Shown here: positions 12,601 through 21,705 of the stretch, piece after piece
How positions within the stretch are numbered: the stretch's first letter is position 1
How the letters are laid out: each line of letters begins with the position of its first letter
Assembly: GCA_022495005.1 (NCBI GenBank)
Contig: JAGYXB010001620.1
Location: 62,001 to 126,000, forward strand
Length of the DNA stretch: 64,000 nucleotides
Direction of reading: 5' to 3'
From: Rhyacophila brunnea
Taxonomy: Eukaryota; Arthropoda; Insecta; Trichoptera; Rhyacophilidae
The notes under the pieces: generated by a model
The model's input: the letters and a program-made list of their open reading frames with translations, nothing else
What the model was told of the DNA's origin: nothing
The model's database searches: none
Translations under genes and position numbers: made by a program

Positions 12601-14463
12601 TTTCCGCATATCCGTTTTTTCACATAGGCTATATCTCCTTATAAAATAGCTGACTCAATTATAATAGTTATTTCCTAAATATAATTTTTAGATATTATTT
12701 AGATTGTGAGTACGTCGATAAATAGCGCATCACAATTGAAAGGTACTTTGATTATAAGTTACCGGTAGAAATACATCGCACCGTATTATCATTGTATTTA
12801 TTATATTGTACCGATCGTACCCCTGTACTTATGTAACCATAAATAAACTCTCGATTCTCCATCATCAAGAACAACCACAGCCGTCTTTCATCTGCATCAC
12901 CTATCCACTGCCAAAGAAAAAACATACATAATATTTGAAAAATTATAAGAAAACACGCATTAGATATTTTATAGGAAACAAGGATTCTCTATGAGTGGGC
13001 CGGGCCTTATTGCTCTGATAATATTAATTCTAATCTCATTAATCTTGTTGATCAATCATCTCACACTTACTAATAATTGATATCTATTAGTTTAAATAAT
13101 TTCGCAATTCATTATGTTTTTATTTTCAGTTGACGTGTTGGATCCAGATTTATATGACCCCAATAATGATATAATTGCTATGGTATCTTCGAATCTATGT
13201 CATGCTAGTGGTCAGTTGTCTTTTGGAGTGTACAAAGACGATGTAGCATTCCGAACGGAAAATAACAGTAGCTGGCAAGTAAACAGTCGAGTGGTAAGCA
13301 TATCACTCGGTAAGAAAAATTGTTTCAAAAAGATGGACTATGTCGACATTCACTTCCGCCCTTTTGATAATCGGCAATCTAACAAGAAAAAAGCTTGTGC
13401 TATTTGGGACTTCGACAATGGCAATTGGTCAACAAATTTCTGCATTCTATTACCATCAGAGAAATTAAGACCCATAGATATTTGCAGATGCTACCACCTG
13501 ACTCACTTTGCACAGATAATCAGATACGAGGACACGGAAATTGAAAAATACCACGGCAGAGTGTTGTCTATTATAATATATATTGGCTGCACCCTTTCAT
13601 TGATTGGCCTCATTATAATCTGCCTGACAGGTGTGATCTCGCACGAATGGAGAGCAGAATTTTCTAATAAAGTATGGCTGAATTGGTCAATATCTGCAGG
13701 TTTGCTTAATATAGCATTTTTAATTGTTTCCTTGATGGATTTTACAAAATTTCACGAATTGGTTTGCGTAAGCTCTGGAGTTATTTTGCATTTTGCAGTG
13801 TTATCCTCATTTGCTTGGATGTTTTTATCGGCGTTTATGTCTTACAAGACGATTAAACGAGTCATCGTAAAAGATGTATCACATCATACACTATTGAAAG
13901 TCTGCATATTTGGATGGATTGTTCCCGTTTTACCGATTGTTATTTTATTAGCCACAGATCCGGATACGTATCTCTTATATTACAAACAGGCGAAAACACA
14001 AATGAATTTTTGTTACCCGAGTGGACTGGGATATTGGCTGACGGTCTTTCTTCCCGTAGCAGCCATTATTTTTGGAAACACAATACTATATTGTATGATT
14101 ATATATAATATTTTCAAACGACCAAACATTGCAAGTCACGGAGATGACAAACAATTATTCAGAAAGGTCTCAATGACCTTTTTAATGTTTTTTCTTTACG
14201 GGTTGATTTTGATATTTGGTTTGTTTTCTAATAATATTTATATATTTTACGTCTTCTGCTTTACAGCGACGGTGCAAGGGTTTATTTTGTTCGTATTTTG
14301 TATAATTGTCAATAAAAAGACTAGAGCAATATGGTACAAATACTTATGGGGCAAAGATAAGAATATTCCTAAGAATAGTGAACCATTATTAACAACAAGC
14401 AGCCCAATTGATAAAAATATTAATATGGTTAATTTGAAAACTTCTACAAAAGTAGCTGATTAA
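641..14463 (+). CDS. Adhesion-family (class B2) G-protein-coupled receptor, six exons, about 1093 aa
   Basis: Coding exons by splice consensus and phase: 641-1444, 2634-2811, 5057-5569, 8350-8471, 10478-10808 and 13130-14463. They join to 3282 nt with no internal stop. Residues 1-25 form a signal peptide. Residues about 30-325 hold two cysteine-rich blocks, each ending like a C-type lectin fold (CSIS and FICE ends). C350 and C396 with a D-x-G-x-Y-x-C pattern suggest an Ig-like fold. A GAIN-like region follows. The GPS has C739, W742, C754, C768, C770 and an HLT triad at 772-774, so autocleavage before T774 and a tethered agonist starting THFAQ are expected. Seven membrane helices lie at about 794-1043, with C862 and C944 placed for the conserved extracellular disulfide. 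Family membership is firm; ligand and subtype are unknown. The exon 2 donor is a choice: 2812 fits the phase of exon 3, whereas the stronger-looking GTAAGT at 2843 would give a stop. Confidence 0.87.
1520..2244. mobile_element. hAT-type non-autonomous transposon, intron 1 of the GPCR
   Basis: Terminal inverted repeats CAGTGTTCTTCAACC and GGTTAAAGAACACTG match at 14 of 15 positions. They are flanked by an exact 8-bp duplication TTCTAGGT at 1512-1519 and 2245-2252. An 8-bp duplication plus a CAGTG terminus is the hAT signature. The 725-bp interior shows no transposase frame and contains subterminal GCGGACCGGT repeats. Related truncated pieces occur at 36256-36390 and, as a divergent relative, at about 52564-53429. 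Confidence 0.85.
3339..3901 (+). pseudogene. DCTN6: Dynactin subunit 6 (p27) copy, intronless, with one frameshift
   Basis: Two overlapping frames, 3339 to about 3710 and about 3690 to 3901, together read as full-length dynactin 6 (about 187 residues). This subunit sits in the pointed-end complex of dynactin, the dynein cofactor. The first part shows left-handed beta-helix hexapeptide repeats (GPIIISE, NVFEVGCY). The second has the family signature LQLDF...KILPNYHKL. The break lies near 3698-3708 in GTGGGTGCAAATTGG; a small deletion between GGTGC-like direct repeats could explain it (inference). There are no introns, and the copy lies in GPCR intron 2 on the same strand. No clear poly-A tract follows; a palindromic TA-rich stretch (3941-3984) and a SINE do. 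Start context CAAAAATGTC is good. Likely a retrocopy; a one-base assembly error in a functional nested gene is the alternative. Confidence 0.8.
3941..3984. repeat. TA-rich perfect hairpin
   Basis: The arm TAATATATATATATGTATGC is repeated inverted as GCATACATATATATATTA across a 4-6 nt centre. It lies 40 bp after the DCTN6 copy's stop codon and just before a SINE. It is probably a (TA)n-based palindrome; no function is evident. Confidence 0.6.
3992..4240 (+). repeat. tRNA-derived SINE, family 1, near full length
   Basis: The head (3992-4065) is tRNA-like: GGTGGCCGCGCGGCTTAAG resembles an A box region, and GATTCGAATCC is a canonical pol III B box 40 nt later. The body carries GGCTGACATCCATTTCTCGT and AGTAGAGG-type blocks and ends in a GGATCGGACATGGTCGAAAG tail followed by A-rich DNA. 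The same unit recurs at 14634-14842, 20697-20862, 29278-29411, 35723-35908, 56617-56846 and 57150-57365, so this is a dispersed family. No clear target duplication was found for this copy. Confidence 0.82.
4736..4812 (-). repeat. SINE family 1 head fragment
   Basis: The reverse strand carries the tRNA-like head of family 1 only (B-box relative GGTTCGGATTCC). Its anticodon-arm region is closer to the variant copy at 57290-57365 than to the copy at 3992. It appears 3' truncated. Confidence 0.55.
5634..5750. mobile_element. Short foldback MITE, 117 bp
   Basis: The two ends are near-perfect inverted repeats of about 38 bp (starting ACTACAAGGTTCTAAGTG), leaving a loop of roughly 40 nt. It lies 60 bp downstream of GPCR exon 3. 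There is no coding capacity. Flanks do not show an obvious target duplication. Confidence 0.7.
5845..5945 (+). repeat. Isolated tail of repeat family 2
   Basis: This stretch (from about TGAGTGTTTTCA through TTGAATAAAAGAAATA) is almost identical to the 3' part of the complete copy at 6030-6340, giving a direct repeat about 400 bp apart. A shorter match is at 30060-30110. Confidence 0.6.
6030..6340 (+). repeat. Dispersed repeat family 2 with internal tRNA-like pol III promoter
   Basis: A tRNA-like block at about 6136-6210 has TAGCATAGCGGTAATGC (A-box-like) and GGTTCAATTCTTGCC (B-box-like). Unlike a usual SINE, roughly 100 bp upstream of the tRNA-like part (GAGCGCTTATGAGCAGGTATT onwards) is also conserved in the copies at 49633-50290 and 52680-52925 (minus). 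The 3' part is an AATTATGTATGTTCAAT-type tail. Probably a composite SINE; class not proven. Confidence 0.65.
6470..6790 (+). repeat. Unclassified dispersed repeat, first of two copies
   Basis: About 300 bp that align by eye with 39587-39880 (shared GATCGTGACC, CAACTATCTGAG, ACAAACGGACACTAAC). The second copy has an open frame of 75 codons; this one is broken. Family not recognised. Confidence 0.5.
7257..7580 (+). mobile_element. Non-autonomous DNA element, TACTTCAGT family, copy 1
   Basis: The ends TACTTCAGTTGAGG and CACTGAAGTA are inverted, with TA outside or at the border. Two other copies are at 16926-17295 (minus) and 61580-61943 (plus), sharing the interior (GGTCTAAAAAGAT, GCCGAACGAAATATAATTTG, CGGTCTCCGATTG). 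TA flanks would fit Tc1/mariner-type targeting, but the superfamily is only suggested. It lies in GPCR intron 3. Confidence 0.65.
7750..8004. repeat. Perfect 27-bp inverted repeat, about 200 bp apart
   Basis: GCACCGTGAGTGTAAAACCA at 7750 onward (27 bp in all) returns as an exact reverse complement at 7978-8004. The 201 bp between are not symmetrical. This may be the ends of a small transposon, but no target duplication was identified. It lies in GPCR intron 3, 345 bp before exon 4. Confidence 0.75.
8551..9084. mobile_element. TIR element of 534 bp, GAGGCGTCTAATT ends
   Basis: Inverted ends of about 34 bp (GAGGCGTCTAATTCCAAAAA at the left), nearly identical, are flanked by ACTT on both sides. 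The element is non-coding. Variants of the terminal motif (AAGCGATAAGTCC, AGCGCCAAGTCC, AGCGCTATGTCC) recur inside. Superfamily unknown; it lies in GPCR intron 4 just after exon 4. Confidence 0.72.
9453..10041. mobile_element. hAT-type MITE, CAGTRGCGAAGGG family, copy 1
   Basis: Ends CAGTAGCGAAGGGTGG and CCCTTCACCACTA are inverted, and AGGTAGGCTGT lies subterminally at both ends. An exact 8-bp duplication CTATGCAT flanks it (9445-9452, 10042-10049). A second complete copy is at 49066-49490 and a truncated one at 34132-34235. Non-coding; GPCR intron 4. Confidence 0.83.
11345..11445. repeat. Decayed relative of the 42267 hAT MITE
   Basis: GAACCGGAGTG, CGAGATGGAGCGG and CGTTCCGGTCCATTTTAAGG resemble blocks of the intact 244-bp element at 42267-42510. 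The boundaries are lost. Confidence 0.4.
11875..12268. mobile_element. GC-rich-ended hAT MITE (CATGGCCCCCACA family), copy 1
   Basis: Inverted ends CATGGCCCCCACATC and TTGTGGGGGTCATG, with 8-bp flanks ATCAGAAG and ATTAGAAG (7 of 8). The termini are unusually G/C-rich against an AT-rich interior. Further copies: 40656-41806, 44778-45030 (truncated), 49719-50127, and pieces at 24228-24316, 28262-28345 and 54880-54945. CATGG fits the loose hAT end rule YANNG. GPCR intron 5. Confidence 0.8.
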
Positions 14464-16925
14464 AATGATTTGATGTTTTTTTTTTTCCGACCATGTCCGA
14501 TCCTAAGATTTGAAAATTACTAACGATTTATTATTCCATCCTTCCTTTATGATAGTATATCATCATAATTTCAATTATTTTACGTACAACATACAAGTCA
14601 AACTATATTGAATCTATTAATTAATTTTTTATTTCTTTCGACCATGTCCGATCCTAATAGGATCATATGGGCCTCCACAGAGTAGAGGGTTGCATTAACA
14701 GATTTTGTTTTTTTACGAGAAATGGATGTCAGCCACTTGCTCAACCAATTAGGTCCATACCCTGACTCACACACAAATTGAAAAACAATATGTGTACTTG
14801 CCAGACCCAGGATTCGAACCCGAGACCCACGGCGTGATAGTATCTATACTATCATATCAATTCATCGATGTTTATATTAATACTAGCGGAGCCAACTGGC
14901 AATGCCCAGCTGTCTCGCTTGCCGGCAAACACCGATTGTTCAATATACCAGCGAATCAGCTTGGAGAGGCACGGAGAGCTAAAATTCAAAATGCCCTCCA
15001 TGTAGTCCAGCGAGTAAGTTACCTTTCACCCTGGGATTCTGGGTTCGATTCCCAATGAGGTTATTATAATTTTTATGTAGTTTGTGTAGTTATAAAATCC
15101 GAGGATTATTTGAAAGTTACCTCTAAAAAAAATATTTGTCACTTTGAGATTAATTTTTCGCTTATTTTTCATATACACGAGGATAATACCTTCCATTCTG
15201 AACGGGGGGGGTCATAATATACTTAGCATCAGAGCGAAAACGATAATTTATTTGTAAATCATGAATCATTACTCAAGAAAAAATAGTCAAACAAATATTT
15301 TTAATTTAATTTATTTTTAATTTATGATGAACATCCATTTATATGGTAATAAACTGACCAACTACGTTATTATTTAATTATTGATTAACAATATAATTAC
15401 AAGTTTCTATAATTTTGTTACTATCAATAAAAATAAATAATGTGTTAGGAAATAATGCCACACTAGTTGCTATATATACCTATCTAGATCCTGGCAGTTA
15501 ATACGTGGGTATCTAAAAACATTAAAAAGAAAAACATTTTCTTTTGAAAGCAAAAATTTACATTTTTAAAAAATGCTACAAAATATAGATTCGTTAAAGG
15601 ATCCCATTTTATTATTACATTATTATTATTTGATGGCCATGGTTATTGTTAAAATTTGGTTTATTAAGCTTTGTCCAACATATTGAAAATATTTTTGACT
15701 AATTCATAATTTAAATGTTTTTGTATTTATTTTTCAAAACGTCCATTTTTATAAAAAAAAAAATATGTATAACTTTAAATCTTTTTTATTTGTATTGAAG
15801 CTTTTATAAAAAAATATACTTAATATGTATTCAGATTTTATAAAATATTTATAAAATGTTAACATTGCATTTAGAAATGTTATTTGAATTGCCAATTGTA
15901 TGCTATTAATTTAAACCAATTAACATAGGTTTGTGGTTTGTAAATGTATTTGTTGGCGAAAAACTTATTACCTACACATGATTCATCATCAACTGAAATT
16001 TTGATTCTCATTCTTTCATATTGACGATCAATGGAGGTTTTTTTTTAATATAGTGAAATCGTAAATTTATCTGATATTTCATAAAAATGTTCACCATGAA
16101 AATTAATTATATGATAACATTTTTGTCATTTATAGCAAAGATAATGGAGTTCAACCATTTGCAATTCAATTTGAACCTGTTTGACACAGTTATTGCAAAT
16201 TTCCTAAACTCTCATTAAAAGGTCCACCAGTTTCCCCGATTCAAGATTAGATTTAGATTAGGTAAGCGCAAGAGCAGGTTATAAACTTTAATTTACTCCT
16301 GTAAACGTGAAATGAAACTGCAACAATAAGTCATAATAATATAACACTGACAATAAAAAACGTACTATCATTAACAGAATAGTTTTGATTGGCCATATTA
16401 TAGAAGACCAGTATACGATCTCGAAATTATTTTGCATAACATAATCATTCACTAAAAAAACATAAATTAAACAAGATATTCGGTATCCATTTTCAAAAAC
16501 CGATAAGTCGCAGTCATAGATAATAATAATGTGGTCAAACATACAGAATTCGTACATATTCTATGCTGCAATTTCTATAACTTTACTATAAAACGCGGCA
16601 ATCAAAAAAATTTATTTAATAGCCTAATGATTTCTATAAACTGATTAGGTATTACATACATAAATAAATAACTTTAATTATTGTTATTAGTTTCTAGGAT
16701 TAACGCAATGTTTGAATTTCAATTCTCCAAATGATTGTAAACTTTTATATTTAGCCAATACCTAAGTCTTTTATTTTAAGAATACCTATTGCTGTCTGAA
16801 TTTACATGCACCTGCATAATATATTCAGTAAAATAATAAAATCATGTTAAAAATAGTGTGTATGTTATTTTTTAAATACCTACGTCCTTATTAATGTGTT
16901 ATACTCTAATATTTCCTTAAGACGG
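14464..16925. other. Gene-free stretch after the GPCR
   Basis: It holds a short SINE family 1 tail fragment (14480-14506), a longer copy (14634-14842), a tRNA-like block near 14990-15060 with GGGTTCGATTCCC resembling repeat family 2, and then about 1.8 kb of very AT-rich DNA in which I see nothing coding. Confidence 0.5.
14634..14842 (-). repeat. SINE family 1 copy
   Basis: Reverse-strand copy running from the CTTTCGACCATGTCCGATCC end to the B box GATTCGAACCCGAG. The A-box end of the tRNA-like head is replaced by unrelated sequence (TAGTATCTATACTATCATA). Confidence 0.75.
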
Positions 16926-17295
16926 TACTTCAGTGAAACGGCAAATAATTTTCAACTATAGGTGTGACGAAATTTTGGACTCGCTGGCAATTTGCTGATG
17001 AGCTGACAATCTGAGATGCTGGCGAGCTGTGAACACGTCAATTTGTTTCGTGATGGCGACGGGGGTATTAATTCTTACATCGTGTAAAGATGACTAAAAA
17101 ACGTTACCCATTTGCTTGAAAAAGAAAACATGTCAATGAATATATTATTACTGTTACTCATAGAACAATAAATAGAACATTAAATGGACGCATGTTGGAT
17201 TTATATGACAAATTATATTTTGTTCGGCACGCGTCATTTGCACAATCCGCGCATTACCTAGCCACGATCTTTTTAGACCATGCCTCAATTGAGGT
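16926..17295 (-). mobile_element. TACTTCAGT family element, copy 2
   Basis: Same ends and interior as 7257-7580 in the opposite orientation (TACTTCAGTGAAACGG at the left, CTCAATTGAGGTA at the right). Non-coding. Confidence 0.65.
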
Positions 17296-18150
17296 ATAGC
17301 CTTAATATTCTTTATAATATTTACATACTAAAAAAATAAATAAAAACTGAGTTGAGTTAAATATAAATAGTTACAAGATAAAAAGAACTTTTTATATAAG
17401 GTGAGTTAGGGTAAGTGCGGCATATAAATTGACTAGATGAACTTTAAGCTGATGTTGAACATTAAACGATTGTAATATCTCTTCGAAATTTGTGTTGACT
17501 GTTCACCAATAATCTCTTTTTCGACTACCATATTCATTAAATGTAGATGTTGCATGATTAATTATAATAGAAACGTTTTAAGTAAACAAGGCGAGTAGAT
17601 GCTCTTACCCCTTTCTAACTTTGATAATCGTTAAAAGGATGACTTTAAAATAAAGACTGTTTATTTCTTAAGAAGGTTTCCAGACGGTAAAGTCATCAAA
17701 AACATTTTGGTATAACTAACTCAATATGCCATTTTTTCGAATTAGTGTCTTCTGTCAGAACAGTGACGATATAATATTTTAAGTGAAACATTTTGATTGT
17801 TTATGGCAATGACATTTAAATTTCCTTAGGGAACAGAAGATATTAAATAAAATCAAAAAAGTTGGGTAAGTGCGGCATATGTAGCACTAGTGATGTGACT
17901 GGTAAAATAAAAGAGGTAACTTGTTTTTTTTTTTAAATATTTTATTTGCTGAATAATTTGAGATGTACAATGTAAATTTCAACATGTTCACAGTACATAA
18001 TATGTTATAAAAAATGTTCTTTTTGATTTTTATTGTACCTAATTACACAGTTGCCACCATCAAAACGCATTTTAAATATAATTTCTCCCCTTCGTCCTGT
18101 AGTAGGTGTCGGTAGTACCGAAATTATATGCTCGTGGCCAATTTCGTATA

Positions 18151-19352
18151 CAGGCGGACCTCGACTTACGAACGTTCGACTTTCGCACAATTCGCTATTT
18201 CGCACATTTAAAAAAAAACGTTTTTTTAAAACGTCGCGCTGGCCGTGGGGTTAAGACATAATAAGATTTATAAACAAGAGTGAGAAACAGAAAAACTGCA
18301 GTGTTGATAGGTACGAACAAAGAGAAATCAAGGACTTATAAACTTCGCACGACGTTCTGATTGCGGTGAATCTTTTTCTTCAATCGGACGTTCGTATGAT
18401 ACAAATAGGTCTACTACTATATTATGTTCAATTTTGAAAAATAAAATAAAAATTAAGGAATACGTTCAAAATTGTGGAAATATATCTTTAAAGGTTGTTT
18501 CCAAAAGACACGGCATAGTTATGGATGAAATGGAAAAATATTTGTCATCATGGATCGACGACCAACATCAAAAAGATGTCCCTCTGAATATTTCAATTAT
18601 TCAAGCGAAGGCTCTTAGTTTGCACAGAGATTGGAAGGCTAGATTAAAAGAAGATTCTAACACAATTTTCAAGCAAGTAACGGTTGGTTTATATTAAATT
18701 CACTGGAGAATCGGCTGATTTTCGCGGAGAATTTATTTCCTCATTATCCAAAATTATTGAAGATGGAGAATATTCCTCTAGCCAAATATTTAATGTAGAT
18801 GACACAGGTTTATTTTGGAAAAAATGCCTAGTCGTACATTCTTATCTAAGGAAGAATCAGTTGCCCCTGGGCATAAACCTTCTAAAAACCGATTGACATT
18901 GCTTCTTGGTGGAATCTTGGCTGGTGATTTAAAATTGATGCCAATGTTAATTTATCAACCAGAAAATACCAGGGCATTGAAAGGGAAGGATAAAGAATTG
19001 TATCCAGTAATCAAATAAAGATAAAAAAAACCTGGGTTTACTGCGTTAATATTAAAAGATTGGTTCACTTTACATTTCGTGCCAGCAGTTAAGCAATATT
19101 GTAAAGTTAATAATTTACCACTTAAAATAAGAAAAAGAATAGTGGCAAACAGTTAACTCTTGATAACTTTTTAAAGGAAACATCCGCAAACCCCACTTAA
19201 ACATGTCTCTTAAACATCTTATATTTACTTGATAAATACATATTTCAAAATACACACAATTTAATTTTTTTTTACTTCCCTCTACTTTCGAACATTCAAC
19301 ATTCGCACACCTTTTCAGGAACCAATTATGTGCGAAAGTCGAGGTCCTCCTG
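18151..19352 (+). mobile_element. Tigger-type DNA transposon, internally deleted, nested in pogo A
   Basis: Ends CAGGCGGACCTCGACTTACG and its inverted partner CGAAAGTCGAGGTCCTCCTG sit between TA duplications (18149-18150, 19353-19354). These resemble known Tigger termini. Frames 18434-18697, 18684-18896 and 18815-19018 in series give a CENP-B-like helix-turn-helix part (VSKRHGIVMDEMEKYL) and DDE blocks (IFNVDDTGLFWKK, PSRTFLSKEE, GHKPSKNRLTLLLGG, RALKGKDKELYPVI). The frame is broken by shifts, and the catalytic domain ends early. At 1.2 kb it is about half a normal Tigger. Confidence 0.83.
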
Positions 19353-20696
19353 TATATCCTCTACTTTAGGGTATGAAAAATTATTGGCCCTCCCATGTGA
19401 TTGTCTTACAAATTTTACAATTTTATTTTCGTCCAATTTCATAATTTTTCCAATAAAATGTTTTTCACACTTTTTCGCAAGGCATTTCACAAGTACCCAT
19501 TTCGCCCAACTTCTTTTTGGTTTAAGTAGGTATATCATTTCTTTTAGTTGACTCACTGGTGGAATTTAATGGAATATCATAATTCCAGATTTCATTAGTA
19601 ATTACAACCCCTTCCTCCATTTGAAAATCGTCAAGCAAATTCTTCTAATAATCTTCTTCGAATATAAGACCTTTACATAGAAAAATCGACAACATTCTCC
19701 TCTTCGGAAGAGGATTTCCATTCAGACTCACTCTCGTCTGATCCACTGGTTGTAACTGATTTTTTTTCTTAAACATGGTTTTTGTAAAAACTTTAATTTT
19801 TTTTGTTTGAATTTTTGTCTATCTTCTTAAACTATTTTTAACAGATGTTTTCAGACGGTTCAAAACATCTTAGGTAATTATTACTTCTGCTGCTTGATTT
19901 TTTAAATTTTGCAGGATCCTCCCTTTTTATCCGCAACAACAGTTTTTTTATATCAGTATTTCCTACTGGCGGTTTTATTATTTGACAATCCAAAATTTGT
20001 ATTCGCTTAATAGATTTCACTGGTGCCATTCATTCATTAGAAGTAGAAGGTGCTTGAATAAGTATGTTATTTTCCTCGCCAAACATTGAGGAATCTGTTG
20101 ATTTTTGATGTGTTAATTCATCCGCAGATTGTGTCATTGCAAATGATCCCTGATCAATACAGTGCTCATAATGAATTAGAGTTTCCGTAATATTTTTACT
20201 GTCAATCATAGGGTCAAACTTGTCTTAGCCTAACATTTCGATTAAATGGCTGAATCCTCCCATTTTAAATCCGTTTTTGATTATTTGTTAGTCAAGTTTT
20301 TTCTAAATTTCTGCGATTCTTGAAAATTCATTTTTGGGCAGTTTTGGACCTATGTGTAGTCTTTGCCATTTCACCAATGATTCATCCCAAGCATCTTTCA
20401 GGAGGCAATTTTAAAATTGTGACAATGTTTTTTCTTGCTTCTTCTATTAAGTTGTCAGTCAAGTGTGGCGTATGACCTCATAAATCAATAATACAGGCCG
20501 AGATGCTCCTATTTCTGAAAGAAAAGAAAAGTTTTTTCGCTCCACTGAAAAGTTAACATTTTAGATTTGGTGTATTATTCCGTGAAGTAATCGGTCATGT
20601 CGATATGTAATATGCACTGCACGGTAAGTATTTAATCTGTGGCCTTATATTTTAAGTAATGTACTGTATGAATCTAGGGTTGTATTAAAAAATGTT

Positions 20697-20862
20697 TTTT
20701 TTTTTTTCGACCATGTCCGATCCTAATAGGATCATATAGGCCTCCACAGAGTAGAGGTTTTGTATTAACAGATTTTTTTTGTTTTTTTTACGAGAAATGG
20801 ATGTCAGCCACTTGTTCAACCTATTAGGTCCATACCCTGACTCACACACAAATTGAAATGTT
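20697..20862 (-). repeat. SINE family 1 fragment inside pogo A
   Basis: The tail and body of family 1 (CGACCATGTCCGATCC to CACACACAAATTGAAA on the plus strand) without the tRNA-like head. The T-rich left edge fits an A-tail on the minus strand. Confidence 0.7.
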
Positions 20863-21387
20863 AAAAATGTGAAAAAAAAGTTTAGGTACCACAAATTACA
20901 AATTCAATACATTTTTATTTCAAGGAACATCACTAGCCAAAAACTTGTCCATACAAAAAAAATAGAGAATATGGGGTAAGAGCATCTGACGCTCTTACCC
21001 CATGCTATATTTTTGGCGGGGTAAGTGCACCTAGTTCAATAAAACATAATCATTTGGATTAATCATAAATTTTACAGTCGGAACACAAATCACAATTTAA
21101 AACAAAGGTAGTCACCAAATATCACCTTCTTAGCACGAAAGATTTTTGAGATACAGATTGATTGAAAAAAACACGTCCAACTTGATTTTTGACTTCAAAT
21201 GAATGTCAAACTCTTAGTTGTGATAGTGGACACATTAAACATTATTATGATGCCATCTTTGGGTGTTGGTATACATTTATGTATTTCTAATAGATTCCTA
21301 TCGACAGCAGTAATTACATTCATTGCAGTAAAAAGTTATTTAACCTATATGCTCTTCCCCCGTAGACGCACTCACCCTAACTCACCT

Positions 21388-21703
21388 TACCACGTTTTTA
21401 AATTTTCTGTTGAATTATATAAACTTGACAATTCTATGTATTAATAAATACTTTTTTTTGTACTCGATAGAAATACTGTATAAATATAGAATACTGAAAT
21501 GTCATTTTGACATTTCATATTGATTTCCATAGTAACGCATGTATATATTAATAATTTAGTTGCTAGGAACCCCCTTAGCAACCAATAATAGTGTTTTACT
21601 TTTTACGAATATTTTCCGAAATAACTTTCCATACAAAACAGAATTAACTGAAAATGAATTCAATTCTGCTTAAAGATATTAAATTAATAAATAGATAAAA
21701 GTA
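21388..21703 (-). repeat. Piece of the ACAACGTTTTT repeat between the two pogo elements
   Basis: CCACGTTTTTAAATTTTCTG, then CATAGTAACGCATGTATATA and AACTTTCCATACAAAACAG, matches the complete copies at 37890-38336, 45791-46213, 59079-59522 and 60662-61053. Its missing left end (AAAAAGAACTTTTTATATA) is found at 17374-17398 on the far side of pogo A, so A interrupts it. Confidence 0.7.
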
Positions 21704-21705
21704 AG

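Larger units (their letters stand above)
17400..21387 (-). mobile_element. pogo-type DNA transposon A, defective, with nested insertions
   Basis: Ends AGGTGAGTTAGGGTAAGTGC and GCACTCACCCTAACTCACCT are inverted and bounded by TA dinucleotides, as for pogo/Tc1-mariner insertions. Minus-strand remnants encode a CENP-B/DDE_1-type transposase. Near 20385-20500 comes a block with GHTPHLTDNLIEEARKN and LPP, with a stop where the catalytic D-x-x-GH region sits; then AWDESLVKWQR follows in a shifted frame (about 18 residues of the core are missing). Next are C-terminal pieces at 20029-19838 and 19556-18005. The element was split by a Tigger (18151-19352) and carries a SINE fragment (20697-20862). It landed inside a copy of the ACAACGTTTTT repeat. 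Confidence 0.8.
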
